In this document: positions 10,748 through 22,540 of the stretch, in pieces
How the letters are laid out: each line of letters opens with the position of its first letter
How positions within the stretch are numbered: position 1 is the stretch's first letter
Assembly: GCA_016271365.2 (NCBI GenBank)
Contig: CM028130.1
Location: 472,039,501-472,103,500 of the forward strand
Direction: 5' to 3'
DNA: 64,000 bases
Source of the DNA: Neoceratodus forsteri
Lineage: Eukaryota > Chordata > Ceratodontiformes > Ceratodontidae
Position numbers and translations under genes: made by a program
Notes under the pieces: generated by a model
The model's database searches: none
What the model saw: only the letters and a program-made list of their open reading frames with translations
What the model was told of the DNA's origin: nothing

Positions 10748-11600
10748 TGCGTGTCTGCTTTTGCATAGTAAAACTGCATACAACTGACTATTCAGTGAGA
10801 GATTGTCCTCTTGGTAGCTGGTGTACCTTTTTTCACATCCCCATAGATGAGGAATAATTGCTACTTATCCTCCCCTATGATCTTTAGTCTGAGATATGTA
10901 ATAGGTCAAGGCCCTCTTCACATCAAGACTGTGAAGTCTACGTTCACCTGAGCTAGAATGGTCAGTGAAAAACACTGGTAGTATTACGGATTGATATAAA
11001 TGAAAATCTGATACTACTTTAGGAAGAAAGTTTCTGTTTGTCCTCAGTACAACTTTATCATTGTGGAAGGACAGGTAATCCTTTTCTACACACATGACCT
11101 TGAGCTCGCTTATCCTTTTAGCAGAAGTGATAGCCACCAAAAAGACAGTTTTCCATGTCACATACTGAAGGTGAGCTGAAGACATGGGTTCAAATGGTGG
11201 TCTCATAAGTTGAGCAATGCAAATATTCAAGTCCCACCCCGGAACAGGTTCTCTAATTGGTGGGTGCATGTGACACAGACCTTTAAAAAAATTCTTAAAA
11301 ATAGGTTCAGCTGCTATGGAGGTAGTCCTACCCACAGAAATGTAAGCAGAGATAGAGGCCAAATGGACTTTCAGGGAAGTATGCTTGAGGCCCTGATCAT
11401 GCAAAAAAGTGAGATACTCAAGGAGAATTTGGATCCCTGCTAAACAGGTACTATGCTGTTTAAGTTACACCAGAACACAAACCTTTTCCACATAGCTGAA
11501 TAGGTTTTCTTAGTAGAGGGTTTTCTATACTCTTTCACTTGTGAGAGATTTTGGTTTGCAAATTCTATGTCTTCAAGAGCCAAGCTTTGAGAATGAGGGA
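10748..11600 (-). pseudogene. DIRS A tyrosine recombinase, N-terminal and middle part
   Basis: The open frame 11404-10865 gives LKHTSLKVHLASISAYISVG (core-binding domain) and DLNICIAQLMRPPFEPMSSA. It then gives WKTVFLVAITSAKRISEL, in which the Arg of KRISEL is the first catalytic residue of the recombinase. The N-terminal end near 11600-11440 has EYRKPSTKKTYSAMWKRFVF, and a stop separates it from the main frame. The domain continues after the hAT at 2655-2405. DIRS recombinases integrate a circular DNA intermediate by strand exchange and do not create long target duplications. Confidence 0.85.
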
Positions 11601-13425
11601 GTTGAGGATGGGATACCCTATTTTTCCCTGGTGGGAAGTCAACAGGTTGTGCCTCCGAGGAAGGTGTATCAGTTTGGATACTGACATGTATAACAGGAGG
11701 GGGTATCAATGCTGTCTGGCTCAATTTGGGGCGATCAGGATCATCGAAGCAGGTTGAGACCCGAGTTTGATCAGGACTCTGAGGATGAGAGGAAAGGGAG
11801 GAAAAGCATACAGCCTTCTTCCTGACCAATCGAGTGCCATGGCATCCACCGAAATTGTGCCCTTGGCCGGAGACCTGCAACAAAACAGTGGCAGTTTGTG
11901 ATTTTCTTAAGAAGCACAGAGATCCACTTCTGGGGTATCCCACCTTCTGAACACTGAGTTCAGTACTTGCCTGGTTATGGACCACTCGTGGTGACCCTGA
12001 CTGATTCTGCTGAGGGCATCTGCCAGGATATTGTCTTTTCCTGGGACATGAATGGCCTGCAGGGAGGTATTTAAGGAATAGGCCAGATTCCACAATTTCA
12101 TGGCCTCTGCACACAGAGGGTCTGATCATATGCCACCCTGTTTGTTTATGTAATACATTGTTGTGGTACTGTCTGTTCTGACCTGTACCATCTTGTCTTG
12201 CACCAGATGAGAGAAAGCCTTCAGAGCTAGTAGCACTGCTTGCAGTTCTAAGAGGTTTATGTGAAGAAGAGATTCTGCATTGGACCAAGTCCCATGGATG
12301 GTGTGCTCTCCCATATGAACATCCCATCCCAATAGAGAGGCACCTGTTGTTAAAATAAGAGAGGGCGGGATCTTCCCTCTGGAAGGGGACCCCTTGCCTT
12401 AAGTTGTCTGAACTTTTCCACCACTGTAAGGCTTGAATAACAGCCTCTGTTACTGGAACCAGCTTTGACATGTTGTCTCTCCTCTGGGACCAGTAAGACC
12501 TGAGGTGAGATTGCAAATCTCTCATTCTGTATATTGCCCCTGCTATGTGACCCAGAATCCGCAGAAACTGTTTCAATGGGCACGGCTGGTGAAGTTTGAA
12601 TGAAACAACCAGACTGAATATACTTTCTACCCTGTCCTGAGGAAGGAAAGCCCTTCCTTGAATTGTATCCAGTTCTGCCTCTATGAAGTGTAACACTTGA
12701 ACAGGGGTAAGGACAGATTTCTCCTGGTTTATCAGGAATCCTAGTGATTGCAGGTGATGCACTGTTAACTGCAGATGCTCTGAAACCTGCTATGGAGACT
12801 TGCCCATGAGCAACCAGTCATCCAGAAAAGGGAAGACTAAAATACCTAACCTTCTTAGATGTGCCACTACTACAGCCAGGCATTTTGTAAATACCCTGGG
12901 AGCTGAGGTTATGCTGAAGGGAGGGGACGTGAATTGGTAGTGGCCTGAAGGGAGTCTGAACCAGAGGTAATTCTTGTGAGACTGCCTTATTGGGATGTGA
13001 AAATAGACATCCTTTAAATCCAAGGCTGCCAGCCAATCCCCCTGCTGAATAACTGGTAGTATGGAAGCCAGGGTGACCATCTTGAATTTTGGTTTCACTA
13101 GACATCTGTTGAGAAATCTGAGATCCAGAATGGGTCACCACTCCCCATGTTTCTTTTTGGTCAAGAAATAATGAGAATAGAACCCCCTTCCTCTGTGGTG
13201 CACTGATACTGGCTCCACTGCTTTCATGTGAATCAATCTTTGTACCTCCTTCTGCAAAAGCTTTCCCTCTATGAGGGAGGCTGGTCTAAAAATTCTCGAT
13301 TTTAGAGGAGGATGGGATTTGAAACATAGGGGCAATCCCTGACTTACCGCCTCTAGAACCCACCTGTCTGTGGTAATGGAAACCCATGTCTGGAGGAAGT
13401 AAGTCAGCCTGCCCCCTACTGGCAC
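11600..13425 (-). pseudogene. DIRS A reverse transcriptase/RNase H/methyltransferase-like protein
   Basis: From the N-terminus: linker and start of RT (13425-13135, GRGFYSHYFLTKKKHGEW); RT palm (13098-12790, LKDVYFHIPI and LVFPFLDDWLLMG with both catalytic Asp); connection (12762 onward, LHFIEAELDTIQGRAFLPQ); and RNase H (12332-11907). The RNase H part has LLHINLLELQAVLLA, VRTDSTTTMYYINKQGG and HVPGKDNILADALSR. The Dam-like C-terminal region (about 11900-11650) is out of frame. Several frameshifts are present, for example between ALQWWKSSD and the RNase H block. Confidence 0.88.
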
Positions 13426-13519
13426 TGGGGAGGCAACCCTGACCAGCCAGTCAGGGATTTTGTTCTGGGGGTGCCTGAGTTTGTGCAGAATGGGAACCCC
13501 TTCTGCCCCTGGATCTTAA

Positions 13520-15120
13520 GTACCCAGTCTGTTGTGGGAAGGGCTACTGCTGAAAAGCAGCTTGGCCCTGATAAAAGGGCCTCCCATAAGAGGACCTACC
13601 CCTGCCTCCCCTCCCATAAGGCCTATAGGAGGAAGAAGGCCTGTCCTTGGAGGAACTACTCTTGTAGGTGGCCTTGTACTCATCCACCTTCTTCATATAA
13701 TCCTAAACGTGTTTACCAAACAGGGAATTAATCGTCACAGAAAAGTCCATGGCCTTAGCCCGGGTATCCTGGGTTAAATTAGTAGTTCTAAGCCATGCCA
13801 GTCTTCATAGCACTACTGTCAGAGCCATCCACCTGGCAGCATTGTCATTAGAATCGGTTGCCATTTGGAACTGGTACTTGGCAGCTTCTAGTCCAAATCT
13901 AGCTGTCTCTGCCAGGTCGTCAGAGAGGGGCAAGGGAGCCTTCTCTGACATAGCCAATACTGATTGCCACAGTGTCTTTTGATACTGTGCTGGATACGCC
14001 TGGTAATTAGCTTGCCTCACACCTAAGGGGGCAGCTAATACCCCTTTTTAGACATACCATCTATTTTTCAGGGAATCCTTTTCAGGTAGTTGGAGAGAGG
14101 GACCCTCGCCTTTTCACAGGCTGCCTGTTGGACTATGCCATGGTGGTCAGGGTGAGAATATAAAAACTTTTCCCCTTCACTGTCCAACTAATATTTCTTA
14201 CCAGACTTCCTATCTAAAGAAGGAACAGAGTTAGGAGTCTGCAAAATCTTTAACAAGTCTTTCTTAAAAAAACTTGTTAATTGGTAGGAGTATCTTTTTT
14301 TGTGAGTGTTAAGCCCATCATTTCCATGTATTCGGCCACCTCATCATCAACAATGACCTCTGTAGTGGCCAGGTCCAGAGCATCCACTATCTTTCTAACG
14401 AAAGAAAAATGTGAAGAAAAATCCTCTGGCCTAGGAAGAGAGCTGAACCCCTGCTCAGGTGAAATTTCTGGTTCTATAGGTTCATCTTGCTTGGGCTCCA
14501 TTTCCTCAAAATCATCAAACTCAGGCTCCTATGAAATATCAGGAGGAGCAACTGGAGTTGGAGCCCTCAGAGGAGTAGGCTGAACAGGCAAAAGACCTTG
14601 TAAGGCCTGCATAATTTTCATAGCCTGGGCTATCTCCTCCGCAGATGGCAGGCAGTGAGGCACAGTGGTAACCCCTTGAGGTGCAGGAACCTGGGATTCC
14701 ATGTGCTTTGTGTTTTTTGGTCTTTTTGGAGGGTGCTGGAGAGTCGGCTGGACCACTCCCCCCCCTTTTTAAACTGCCAGAAGCACCCTTATCAGGGGTG
14801 GTTACAGTAGGTATAATGGTTTCACCTGCATGTTTGGGAGGCTGGTTAGAGTCTGATGGACCACTGTCCACTTTTTTCTTATACCTTTCCAGTCTTTTTT
14901 CGACAGTTTTCTGAGGAAAGGACTTGCAAACATCACAGTCTGCAGAGAAGTGTTCAGACCCTAAGCAGACCAAGCAAAAATCGTGTTTGTCAGCTTTGGC
15001 AAACACTTCCCCACATTTGAGGCAATTTTTAAAAACCTGGGGGACCAGTTTTTTTCTTTGTTTTTTTCTTGTAACTCCATTTCCCGGAGAAAAAGTCACA
15101 ACCGTTTCATTAGTATTCAA
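13520..15120 (-). pseudogene. DIRS A gag-like protein
   Basis: The N-terminus (15120-14880) has a compact Cys/His cluster, NCLKCGEVFAKADKHDFCLV followed by CLGSEHFSADCDVC. This zinc-finger-like motif recurs at the start of gag in every DIRS copy here. A Lys-rich stretch (KKTKKHKAHG) follows, then an acidic middle (14756-14277, in another frame, with DEVAEYMEMMGL). The conserved helical core lies at 14020-13805 (RQANYQAYPAQYQKTLWQSV) and leads into an Arg/Gly/Tyr-rich tail. Gag is thought to package the RNA. The frame is broken at about 14540, 14270 and 14030. Confidence 0.8.
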
Positions 15121-15500
15121 ACTAACTTTTTTTTGTTTGTTTGTTTGTTTTTTCTCGGTTCAGGAACCGATTAAAGTTCCGAGAAAGAACCAATGAAATA
15201 TGAAACCGAACCGGGTCAAAGGTTCACAGAAACTGCGTTATTGGTTCAAAAGAACCGACTGCACGGTTCCTCAAAAACACAAATAAGAAACTAGAACTTT
15301 GACAAACAATACTAAATAATGGTGAATAAATGCAGAACCTAACTAGAGAAACCTCTGTTTCTTAGCAGCTATACCTAACCATGAGGAACCAAGAAAAAAA
15401 CACAATTTTTAACTGTAAATCAAATTAAACTAGCTTAAAATATTACAGGAACTAAACTATAACAATAAATAAAGGCAGCAGTTCAAAATATAGACAAAAA
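15121..15500 (-). other. DIRS A 5' leader, right portion
   Basis: This is AT-rich, non-coding, and continues across element B at 21184. The sequence ACAATAAATAAAGGCAGCAG near 15460 has an exact counterpart in the leader of element E near 51010, which helps align the two family-1 leaders and place the insertion of B. Confidence 0.65.
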
Positions 15501-15728
15501 GAAAAAATTACTCACCTTAGTAATTGTGTTTCTTCTAATGGAGTCTTGTTGTATTCTGACAATTGCAGTTAGCTCCAGCACTTGAACTGCCCCCAGCACT
15601 TGAAGTGCCCCGGAGAGTAAAGGGTTAAAATTCTATGCCAGGCATAGAACATTGGGCTTGAGCTCGGTTGAAAACTCTGTCTGTGACACTTTGAAACCAA
15701 ACCGTCAGATTCTTTACGAGCTAAAACT
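15501..15728 (+). repeat. Right inverted terminal repeat of DIRS element B
   Basis: This is the reverse complement, with small differences, of 20995-21183. Shared blocks include TTCTGACAATTGCAGTTAGC, AAAATTCTATGCCAGGCATA and CAAACCGTCAGATTCTTTAC. The outer end holds the dyad ATTACT-CACCTT-AGTAAT at 15507-15524. A short tandem duplication of the CAGCACTTGAA-TGCCCC unit is seen near 15575-15610, which the left copy lacks. Confidence 0.92.
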
Positions 15729-15983
15729 CACTGATTATATAATCTGGAAATTGTAAAATTCCTACAAGCCAACTGGCAACAAAGACTTTAGATTCCCAAA
15801 AGACTCAAGTCAGGAAGCCCAAAGATCAAGAACCAAGCAATAAGAAATAAGAACTCTTAACTAATAAAACACAAGGCACCCAACACAACAGAAGTGGGCT
15901 AAAGACACCCCTGGGGTGCAACACTGCACCTGCCCACCCAATTCCCAAAATAGGTTCTGAGAGGGGAGGAAGGGAGGGAGGTC

Positions 15984-16090
15984 AGAATACAGCAAGACTC
16001 CATTAGAAGAAACACAGTTACTAAGCTGAGTAATTTTTTCTTCAAACAACATGAAGTCTTGCTGTATTCTGACAATTGCAGACTACCAAG
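15984..16090 (+). repeat. Internal complementary region (ICR) of DIRS element B
   Basis: The left part is the reverse complement of the right ITR's outer 60 bases. The right part, from TTCAAACAACATGAAGTC onward, is the reverse complement of the left ITR's outer end. The two meet at about 16042, reproducing a head-to-tail junction of the element's ends. A GTTACT-AAGCTG-AGTAAT dyad, with one arm mismatch, sits at 16017-16034. Confidence 0.92.
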
Positions 16091-16095
16091 CACTA

Positions 16096-17150
16096 CCTTC
16101 AAGGAGGAGGGACAGAACCTACTTTGGGAATAGGCTCTGAAGAACTGCTGTGCTAAACCCTAGCATCACCCTAGCTTGGATATCAGAGAGTAATGCTTAG
16201 TGAAGGTATGAACTGTTTTCCAGGTGGCTGCTTGGCAAATTTCTAACAAAGGAATATCCCTGGCAGCAGCCAGAGATGCAGCTGTACCTCTAATGGAATG
16301 AGCCCGCAGGCCTGAGGGTGAAGTTTTTCCCAGTTTCTCATAGCAGAATTGGATACAGGACACAATCCACCTGGCAATGGTTCTCTTGGTGGCAGGTTTT
16401 CTCCTACTTACTTCCCCATAAGTGAGGAACTACTGGAGGGAGTCAAACCTGTGACCCTTTGTACATTCTATGTAGTAACTTAGGGCCCTTTTAACACCCA
16501 AACTGTGTAGCCTCCGCTCTCCTGAGGAGTTGTGATCAGTGAAGAACACAGGAAGAGACATAGATTGGTTTAAGTGGAAATCAGAAACCACTTTAGGTAA
16601 GAGCCTTCTATTGGTTCTAAGGACCACCTTATCTCTATGGAATTAAATTAAGTCAGGCTCCACTGACAGGGCTTATAATTCACTAATACGTCTGGCAGAA
16701 GTAACAGCAACCAAAAACACAGTTTTCCAAGTCAAGTACTTGAGCTCTGCTGAGGACATAGGCTCAAAGGGGGGTTGCATAAGCTGAGCAATGCAAATAT
16801 TCAAATCCCAGGCAGGATCAGGATCCCTAAAAGGGGGATTGATATGAAGCAATCCTTTGAAAAATGTGCAGAATACAGAGTGAGATGACAGAGAGGAAGA
16901 CTTCCCCACTGACAGGAAAGCAAAAACAGCTAACAAATTAACTTTGAGGGTAGCTGGTTTGAGGCCTATGCCTTTAAGGTGAACCATATAATCCAGAACT
17001 GTAGACAACTCAGCAGTATCTGGGGATAAATGCTTATTGGAACACCAAAGACTGAACCTTTTCCATTTGGAGTTGTAAGTTTTTCTGGTGGCAGGCTTTT
17101 GAGAAGCTCTGAGAATATCCAGAACCCCCTTGGGACAGATGTAAGTCTAC
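16096..17150 (-). pseudogene. DIRS B tyrosine recombinase
   Basis: The core-binding part (17008-16673) has YMVHLKGIGLKPATLKVNLL. It is followed by NICIAQLMQPPFEPMSSAEL and TVFLVAVTSARRISEL, with the first catalytic Arg. A stop follows at about 16672. The middle (16627-16430) carries LPKVVSDFHLNQSMSLPVFF. The C-terminal part (16363-16166) has GLRAHSIRGTAAS with the H-x-x-R pair and TVHTFTKHYSL with the candidate nucleophilic Tyr. All four catalytic positions are therefore still visible, spread over frames interrupted by stops. The enzyme would join the circular cDNA to the chromosome. Confidence 0.88.
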
Positions 17151-18990
17151 ATACTCAAACTCTTCAAGAGCCATGCCTTGAGATTGAGTGACCAGAGACT
17201 GGGGTACCAAATCCTCCCGAGAGGAGGTTAACAGGTTGTGATTCCTGGGAAGAGACAGGGGAAGATGGACTGCTAGGGACAGCAACGGGGGTACCAAGGC
17301 TGTCTGGCCCAGTCTGGAGCAATCAGAATCACTTTGCATGGTTGTGACCTTACCTTGATTAGGACCTTGAACAGTAGAGGAAAAGGAGGGAAGGCATAAA
17401 GAAATTTCCCTTCCCAGTTCAAAATCAATGCATCCAGAGGGACTGAGCCCAAGACTGGGGGGTCTGCAACAAAACAGAGGAAGTTAGTGATTGTCTGGGG
17501 CTGCAAAAAGATCTATCTCTGGAGTGCCCCACCTTGAGAAAATCACTTTCAACACCAAAGGATCCAGAGACCATTCGTGATGGCCCTGGGAAATCCTGCT
17601 CAATGCATCTGCTATCACATTGTCCTTTCCTGGGAGGTGGACTGCTACTAAAGAGGTCTGTAGGGAATAAGCCAGGGGCCATATTTTCATGGCCTTTATG
17701 CACAAGGCCATAAACCGAGTGCCTCCCTGCTTGTTGATGTACCACATGGTGGTGGTGTTGTCCGTCCTGACCTGAACCACCTTGTTCTGCACTGACTGAG
17801 AGAAAGCTTGTAGGGCACGAAGTACTGCCCTGAGCTCCAGGAGGTTGATATGAAGAAGGGATTCCTGAGAGGACCACAGTCCTTGGGCCATGAGAGCCCC
17901 CAGATGGACTCCCCACCCCAAAAGGGAAGCATCTGTGGTAAGAACCACAGAGTGAGTCGGAGTGACAAACGGAACACCTTGCCTTGGATTGTCCAGGTCC
18001 TGCCACCACTGACAGGCCTGAATTAAGGTCTGAGTAACAGGAACTAGCTTCATAAGAGGATCTTTCCTTTGGGACCAAAAAGTTCTCAGATGGAACTGAA
18101 TGTCCCTCATCTGAAACCTGGCCCCTTGGACCACTGACGTGGAAGCTGCCATGTGGCCCAGATGCTGAAGAAAATGCCTTGTTGGTCGAGAAACCAGAGG
18201 GAGGAAGGAAGAGGCCAGCTAAGAGATGGCTTTTGCCCTTTTCAAAGGAAGGAAAGCTCTTGTCTTGAGCATGTCCAGCTCTGCTCCTATAAAAGTGAGG
18301 AGTTGTACTGGCTCGAGAACTGACTTGTGAAGACTGAGAAGGAACCCCAGGGAAGTGAGAACTTGCTGGGTGACCTGCAGATCTGACTTGACTTGGTCTG
18401 GGGACTGGCCCACAAGGAGCTAGTCGTCCAGGTATGGAAAAATAGAAATCCTTTTCCTTCTTAAAAAGGCCACCACTAATGCTAGGCACTTTGTAAACAC
18501 CCTTGGAGCTGAAGTTAGACCAAAGGTGAACTGATAATGGCCTGAGGGCAATTTGAATCTGAGGTACTTTCTGTGGGAGCATCTGATGGAAATGTGAAAA
18601 TAGGCATCCTTGAGGTCCAGGGAGGCTAGCCAGTCTCCTGGCCTCAGAGAGGGAAGAATTGTTCCCAGAGTCACCATTCTGAATTTTGGCTTTAGCAGGT
18701 GCTTGTTTAGGTATCTTAAATCTAGGATGGGTCACCACTCCCCTGTCTTTTTTGGGGTAAGGAACTACCTGGAGTACAGACCTTTGCCTCTGTATAGGGC
18801 AGGAATTCTCTCTATGGCTCTTAAGGCCAGTAGAGAGGAAACCTCTGCCTCTAGACCAAGGGTTTCTGATGTATTTACAGGTGGAAAAGATCTGGGTCTC
18901 AGTTTCGGAAAATGTTTGAAACTGAGACCAGCCCCTGGCTTACAACCTCCAGGACCCACTTGTCTGAGGTAACAGACGCCCAGTCCTGGA
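17150..18990 (-). pseudogene. DIRS B RT/RNase H/methyltransferase-like polyprotein
   Basis: RT spans about 18960-18220: KHLLKPKFRMVTLGTILPSL, DLKDAYFHISIRCSHRKYLR, FTKCLALVVAFLRRKRISIF and YLDD followed by a stop. RNase H lies in the open frame 18152-17484, with LTTDASLLGWGVHLGALM, LLHINLLELRAVLRAL, VRTDNTTTMWYINKQGGTR and HLPGKDNVIADALSRISQ. The C-terminal Dam-like region (WGTPEIDLFAAPDNH onward, then LIAPDWARQPWYP in frame 17506-17273) is split by a stop. The N-terminal linker LEAEVSSLLALRAIERIPAL precedes RT. Confidence 0.9.
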
Positions 18991-19046
18991 CAAAGTAAGC
19001 CAGCTTGCCTCCTACCAGAATGGGAGAGTCGACCCAGGCTGACACA

Positions 19047-20665
19047 TCAGGGTGTCTGCTTGGCAGGAGTTTTAGGCTGAGGAGTGGATGCAGCCCTGCT
19101 CATCCCCCTTCTGCCTCTCCCTCTGAAGAACCTCCTCTGAGAAAAGGAAGAAGAGGCCTGTTCTTGGTAGAAAGGCCTGTGAAAAGGCCTGCCCCTGCCC
19201 CTAGCTTGCTGCCTTTGAGGAGTTTCCTGCCTCTCCTTGGCTTGGGGGCTCCTGTGGGTGGTCCTGTACTCGTCCATTTTCTTCATGTAATTCTCTGTCT
19301 GCTCCCCAAACAGAGAATTACCCACCACAGGGAAATCCATGGCCTTGGCCTGGGTATCCAGTGAAAGGCTAGTACATCTGAGCCAAGCCATTCTCTGAAG
19401 AGCCACAGATGTAGCCATGACTCTTGACGGCACATCATTGGAGTCCACAGCAGCAAGAAATTGCACCTTAAATGCATCAATCCCATCAGCAGCCACCCCC
19501 TCCAGCTCCTTGGCTAGCTGGGGGGAAGCCTGTTTAACCAGTGCCAGTACAGTGTCCCACCTGGACTTCTGGTACCTGGCTGTATAGGCCATATAGTTAG
19601 CCTGCCTGAGTCCTAAAGATGATGCCATGTACTGCTTCTTTGCTATGGCATCTATCTTCCTGGAGTCTTTGTATGGGGTGTGTGAAGCCAAGGGGATGTT
19701 CGCTTTGTCACAGGCAGCAGCCTGCACTACTTCAACATGGCTGCATTGCTAATAAGGAAACTCTGTATCTGAACCTGACAAGGTGTACCTCTTGTCCATT
19801 CTCTTGTCAACAGGAGGTACAGAGTTAGGAGACCTAAGGATTTTTTGTGTCTGTTTCGCTAAGGACTTATGGAGGGGAATAGACAGTCTCTTAGACTCTG
19901 GGATGTCCATCATCTCTACAAAATCAGGCTCCTCTTGATCCTCCACAGCCTCCTCAATAGGAAGCTGGAGGGTTTGAGCCACTTTTCTGTAAAACAGAAA
20001 GTGGGGAGGGGACTCAGAAAGCCTAGGAGGGGAAACACCAGAAGGTCTGTCTGGGGAGATGTCCGGTTCCACAGACACATCCAGACTTTCACCGTCATAA
20101 TCATCCTCTTCAAAATCCCCCTCCTCATCAAACTCTGGTTCATAAAAATCTTCGGGGGAATAATCCTGAACCGGGGGAACCGACCGAACCGAATCCCTGT
20201 CAGAAGGTGCCAGATCGGTTGGAACCGGACAAAGCGATTCCACAATCCAAATAGCTCCGGCTATCTCTTCGGCGGTCGGAACATTAAGTTCTGGATCCAA
20301 ACCAGACAATTTATCCTAGCATTTTCTCTTTGTAGGAACTGACCCCTCAGGATCGGCTCTCCTCTTGCCCGAAGAAGTATCGCCCTGGTCAGACGGCACT
20401 CCTTCTGGTTCGGTAGGAACCAAACCGGGCTGGCCTGCTGGGTCAGTGGATTTCTCGGTTTCCTTATCCCTAGGTCTACCTAACCTTTTATCCAATGTAG
20501 ACTTAGGAAAATGTTTGCAAATTTGGCAGTCTGAATTGAGGTGGTCAAACCCCAGACAGTAAACACAAGTGGTGTGGGGATTGGCCTTAACAAAAGCCTC
20601 CCCTCACACACTGCAGTGTTGAAACCCAGTGGGCCCGTTTTTTTTCTTGGGTTTCTCAGACATGG
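19047..20665 (-). pseudogene. DIRS B gag-like protein
   Basis: The start near 20660 encodes a short Lys-rich segment and the Cys/His cluster, with a stop inside it near 20608. The acidic middle is the open frame 20309-19749 (EEDDYDGESLDVSVEPDISP and QEEPDFVEMMDIPESKRLS). One stop at about 19749 separates it from the conserved core, open frame 19727-19047. That frame has LGLRQANYMAYTARYQKSRW, KVQFLAAVDSNDVPSRVMAT and DFPVVGNSLFGEQTENYMKK. It ends in an Arg/Gly-rich tail (GRGRPFHRPF and RRFFRGRGRRG), probably RNA-binding. Only two or three point lesions separate it from an intact frame. Confidence 0.85.
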
Positions 20666-20994
20666 CCAACCTAACAAAACTTACCCTTTATAAGGCATCA
20701 TGAGCCAAGACTCCCTATCGGTTTCTCACCGTGTTCACGGGTGTTGGAAAAAAAGCGTTCAATTCCGTTTTTAACCGACACGACTGGTAACCACACACCA
20801 AACTTTTCACAAAGATTTTGTCTAAGGATCGGTTCAGCCGAACCAATCGAGAAGCTTTACAATTTCCACAGAATAACTATCCTATGTACTTACGGTACCA
20901 CAGACAGAGTCTCGACCGAAAAACAGAACGTACTGCGGACTAAACCGACAACTTCAACTGCATTTGAACTGAGCAGAACGAGAAACTTTCCGGA

Positions 20995-21183
20995 GCGACT
21001 GTTCAGTGAGGTGGAGTAAAGAATCTGACGGTTTGGTTTCAAAGTGTCACAGAGTTTTCAATTGAGCTCAATCCCAATGTTCTATGCCTGGCATATAATT
21101 TTAACCCTTCACTCTCTGGGGCAGTTCAAGTGCTGGAGCTAACTGCAATTGTCAGAATACAGCAAGACTTCATGTTGTTTGAA
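20995..21183 (-). repeat. Left inverted terminal repeat of DIRS element B
   Basis: Complementary to the right ITR at 15501-15728. The outer end, CATGTTGTTTGAA, is the part reproduced in the ICR. The stretch 20666-20994 between the repeat and gag is the leader; it contains several ACCGA/CGGTT motifs and no gene. Confidence 0.9.
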
Positions 21184-21424
21184 TATACTTATTTAAACTG
21201 GGAGTTACAGTTGAAAGGGAGATCTCCAGGCGTCTGACTTGTCAGGTGGAGTAAGAAATCTGAGAAGCTGATGGAATGTTGCAGTAGATAATGGCAGAAG
21301 TCTGAATATGTATCTCAAGCAATGATAGGTTCTGTCATTTGCATATAGTTCCATTTCTCTGGGCAGCTCTATTTAGGAGGCAGACTGCATACAGTTATGA
21401 ATATAGAAGAATACATTTGGTTAG
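21184..21424 (-). repeat. Leader remainder and left inverted terminal repeat of DIRS element A
   Basis: From about 21225 the sequence is the complement of A's right ITR (1826-2045), sharing AAATGGAACTATATGCAAATGA-type and TTCATAACTGTATGCAG-type blocks on the opposite strand. The section 21184-21224 continues A's leader from 15500 after element B. A's outer end lies at about 21414-21424, immediately beside gag sequence of element I. Confidence 0.8.
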
Positions 21425-22540
21425 TATGACCTGGTACCCCATTTCCATTGTCTCTAGAACCCGTATGTCCAAGGTGATGAGAGACCAGTTCTGAAGATAG
21501 TGGGAGAGTCTGCCTCCTACTGGCAGAGGGGAGGTGACCTGGACACTCACATCAGAGCTTAGACTGCAAGGCTGCTGGCTGGGTAGAGATGGCCCTCCTT
21601 TGGCCCCTTCTGCCCTTCCCCCTGAAAGCACTCCTGTACTGAGAGAAATCAGGCTGGGGAAGGGAATGTAAGGCCTGTAATGTAAGGCCCCTATTTCCCC
21701 TCGGGTGGGATTTCTGCAGGGCAGGAGGCTTAGGTTTAGAAGAGTGACTCTGCCAAGAGGCCTTGTACTTGTCGACCTCTCACAAGCTGCCTGCTGTACT
21801 ATACCCTCATGGCTAGGAAGTACAGAGAGGAACTCAGTATTGTTTTTGGACAACTGGTATTTTTTTTCAGCATGCTTGTCAATCCCTGTCACAGAAGTTG
21901 GGGTTTGAAGCAGTTTCTTGTTTTTTTTTTTTCTGAAAGCATTAAAGACAGGCACAACCAGTCTCTTAGGGTGTGGGAGACCTTTCATCTCCCTGTAATC
22001 TTTATCGTCATCCTCATCCTGGATGGACTCCCAAGTAGGGAGGTCCAGGGTGTCTAGCATATTTTGGATAAATGTAAGCATAGAGGAGGGATACTCCTGG
22101 TCAGCAGAGGAAGCTCCAAAAAGAGGGTCAGGGGACACATAAGGTTGTAGGCCCTCCGAGTTCATGTCAGGGGCATCATAAAAATGTTCATCATCATCTG
22201 CATCACCCTCACAGTATCCAGAAGAGAGGACTGTGGAAGAGTGCTTGCCAGCCCCAGTAAATATAGACCCCATCTTTTGTAGGGCCTAAAAGACGTGCCA
22301 TGCATTTGCTATTTCTTGCACAGATGGGAGTTCCTGCACAGATTGTGGCTGTATATGCTTTGTTTTTTCTTTATGCTTTAAGCTGCCTGTTGTCTCACTA
22401 TTGGCTTTCCCAGAAGGAACAGGAGTGCTTTTGTCTTTCCAGACTATCTTTTTAGCCACTTCATCAACAGCTTGATCATGCTTCCTTTTTTGTGCAGACA
22501 TTTCATCAGTGCTTTTATTATTTTTAGGGCTCACTCAGTA
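21425..22540 (-). pseudogene. DIRS element I: gag fragment and start of the linker to RT
   Basis: Frame 22534-22286 has Lys-rich N-terminal gag (KKIVWKDKSTPVPSGK). Frame 22273-21395 gives an acidic middle (DADDDEHFYDAPDMNSEGLQ and DEDDDKDYREMKGLPHPKRL) and the conserved VQQAACE segment. After an internal deletion it reaches the linker PLPVGGRLSHYLQNWSLITL-DIRVLE that precedes RT in other copies. The gag core (RQANY... region) is missing, so this copy is internally deleted. Its RT continues at 1034-1, on the other side of element A. The join is inference from domain order. Confidence 0.7.

Larger units (their letters stand above)
15501..21183 (-). mobile_element. DIRS retrotransposon B, structurally complete (5.7 kb)
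   Basis: All expected parts are present in order: right ITR (15501-15728), ICR (15984-16090), recombinase (17150-16096), RT/RNase H/methyltransferase-like (18990-17150), gag (20665-19047) and left ITR (20995-21183). It is inserted in the leader of element A. Short identity (GAA) between element end and host is compatible with recombinase-mediated entry without a long target duplication. Coding frames have only a handful of stops and shifts, fewer than the other copies. It shares family 2 with element C. Confidence 0.9.
1826..21424 (-). mobile_element. DIRS retrotransposon A, split by a hAT and by DIRS element B
   Basis: The right inverted terminal repeat begins at 1826 and its complement lies at about 21225-21424, so the pair brackets one element of roughly 5.8 kb once the insertions are removed. 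Minus-strand order is left ITR, leader, gag (about 15120-13520), RT/RNase H (13425-11600) and recombinase (11600-10748, resuming 2655-2405), then ICR and right ITR. The recombinase is interrupted by the hAT at 2656-10747 and the leader by element B at 15501-21183. Sequence on either side of each insertion joins in the order expected from uninterrupted relatives. This is a family-1 element, related to E, I and J. All coding parts are degenerate. Confidence 0.85.
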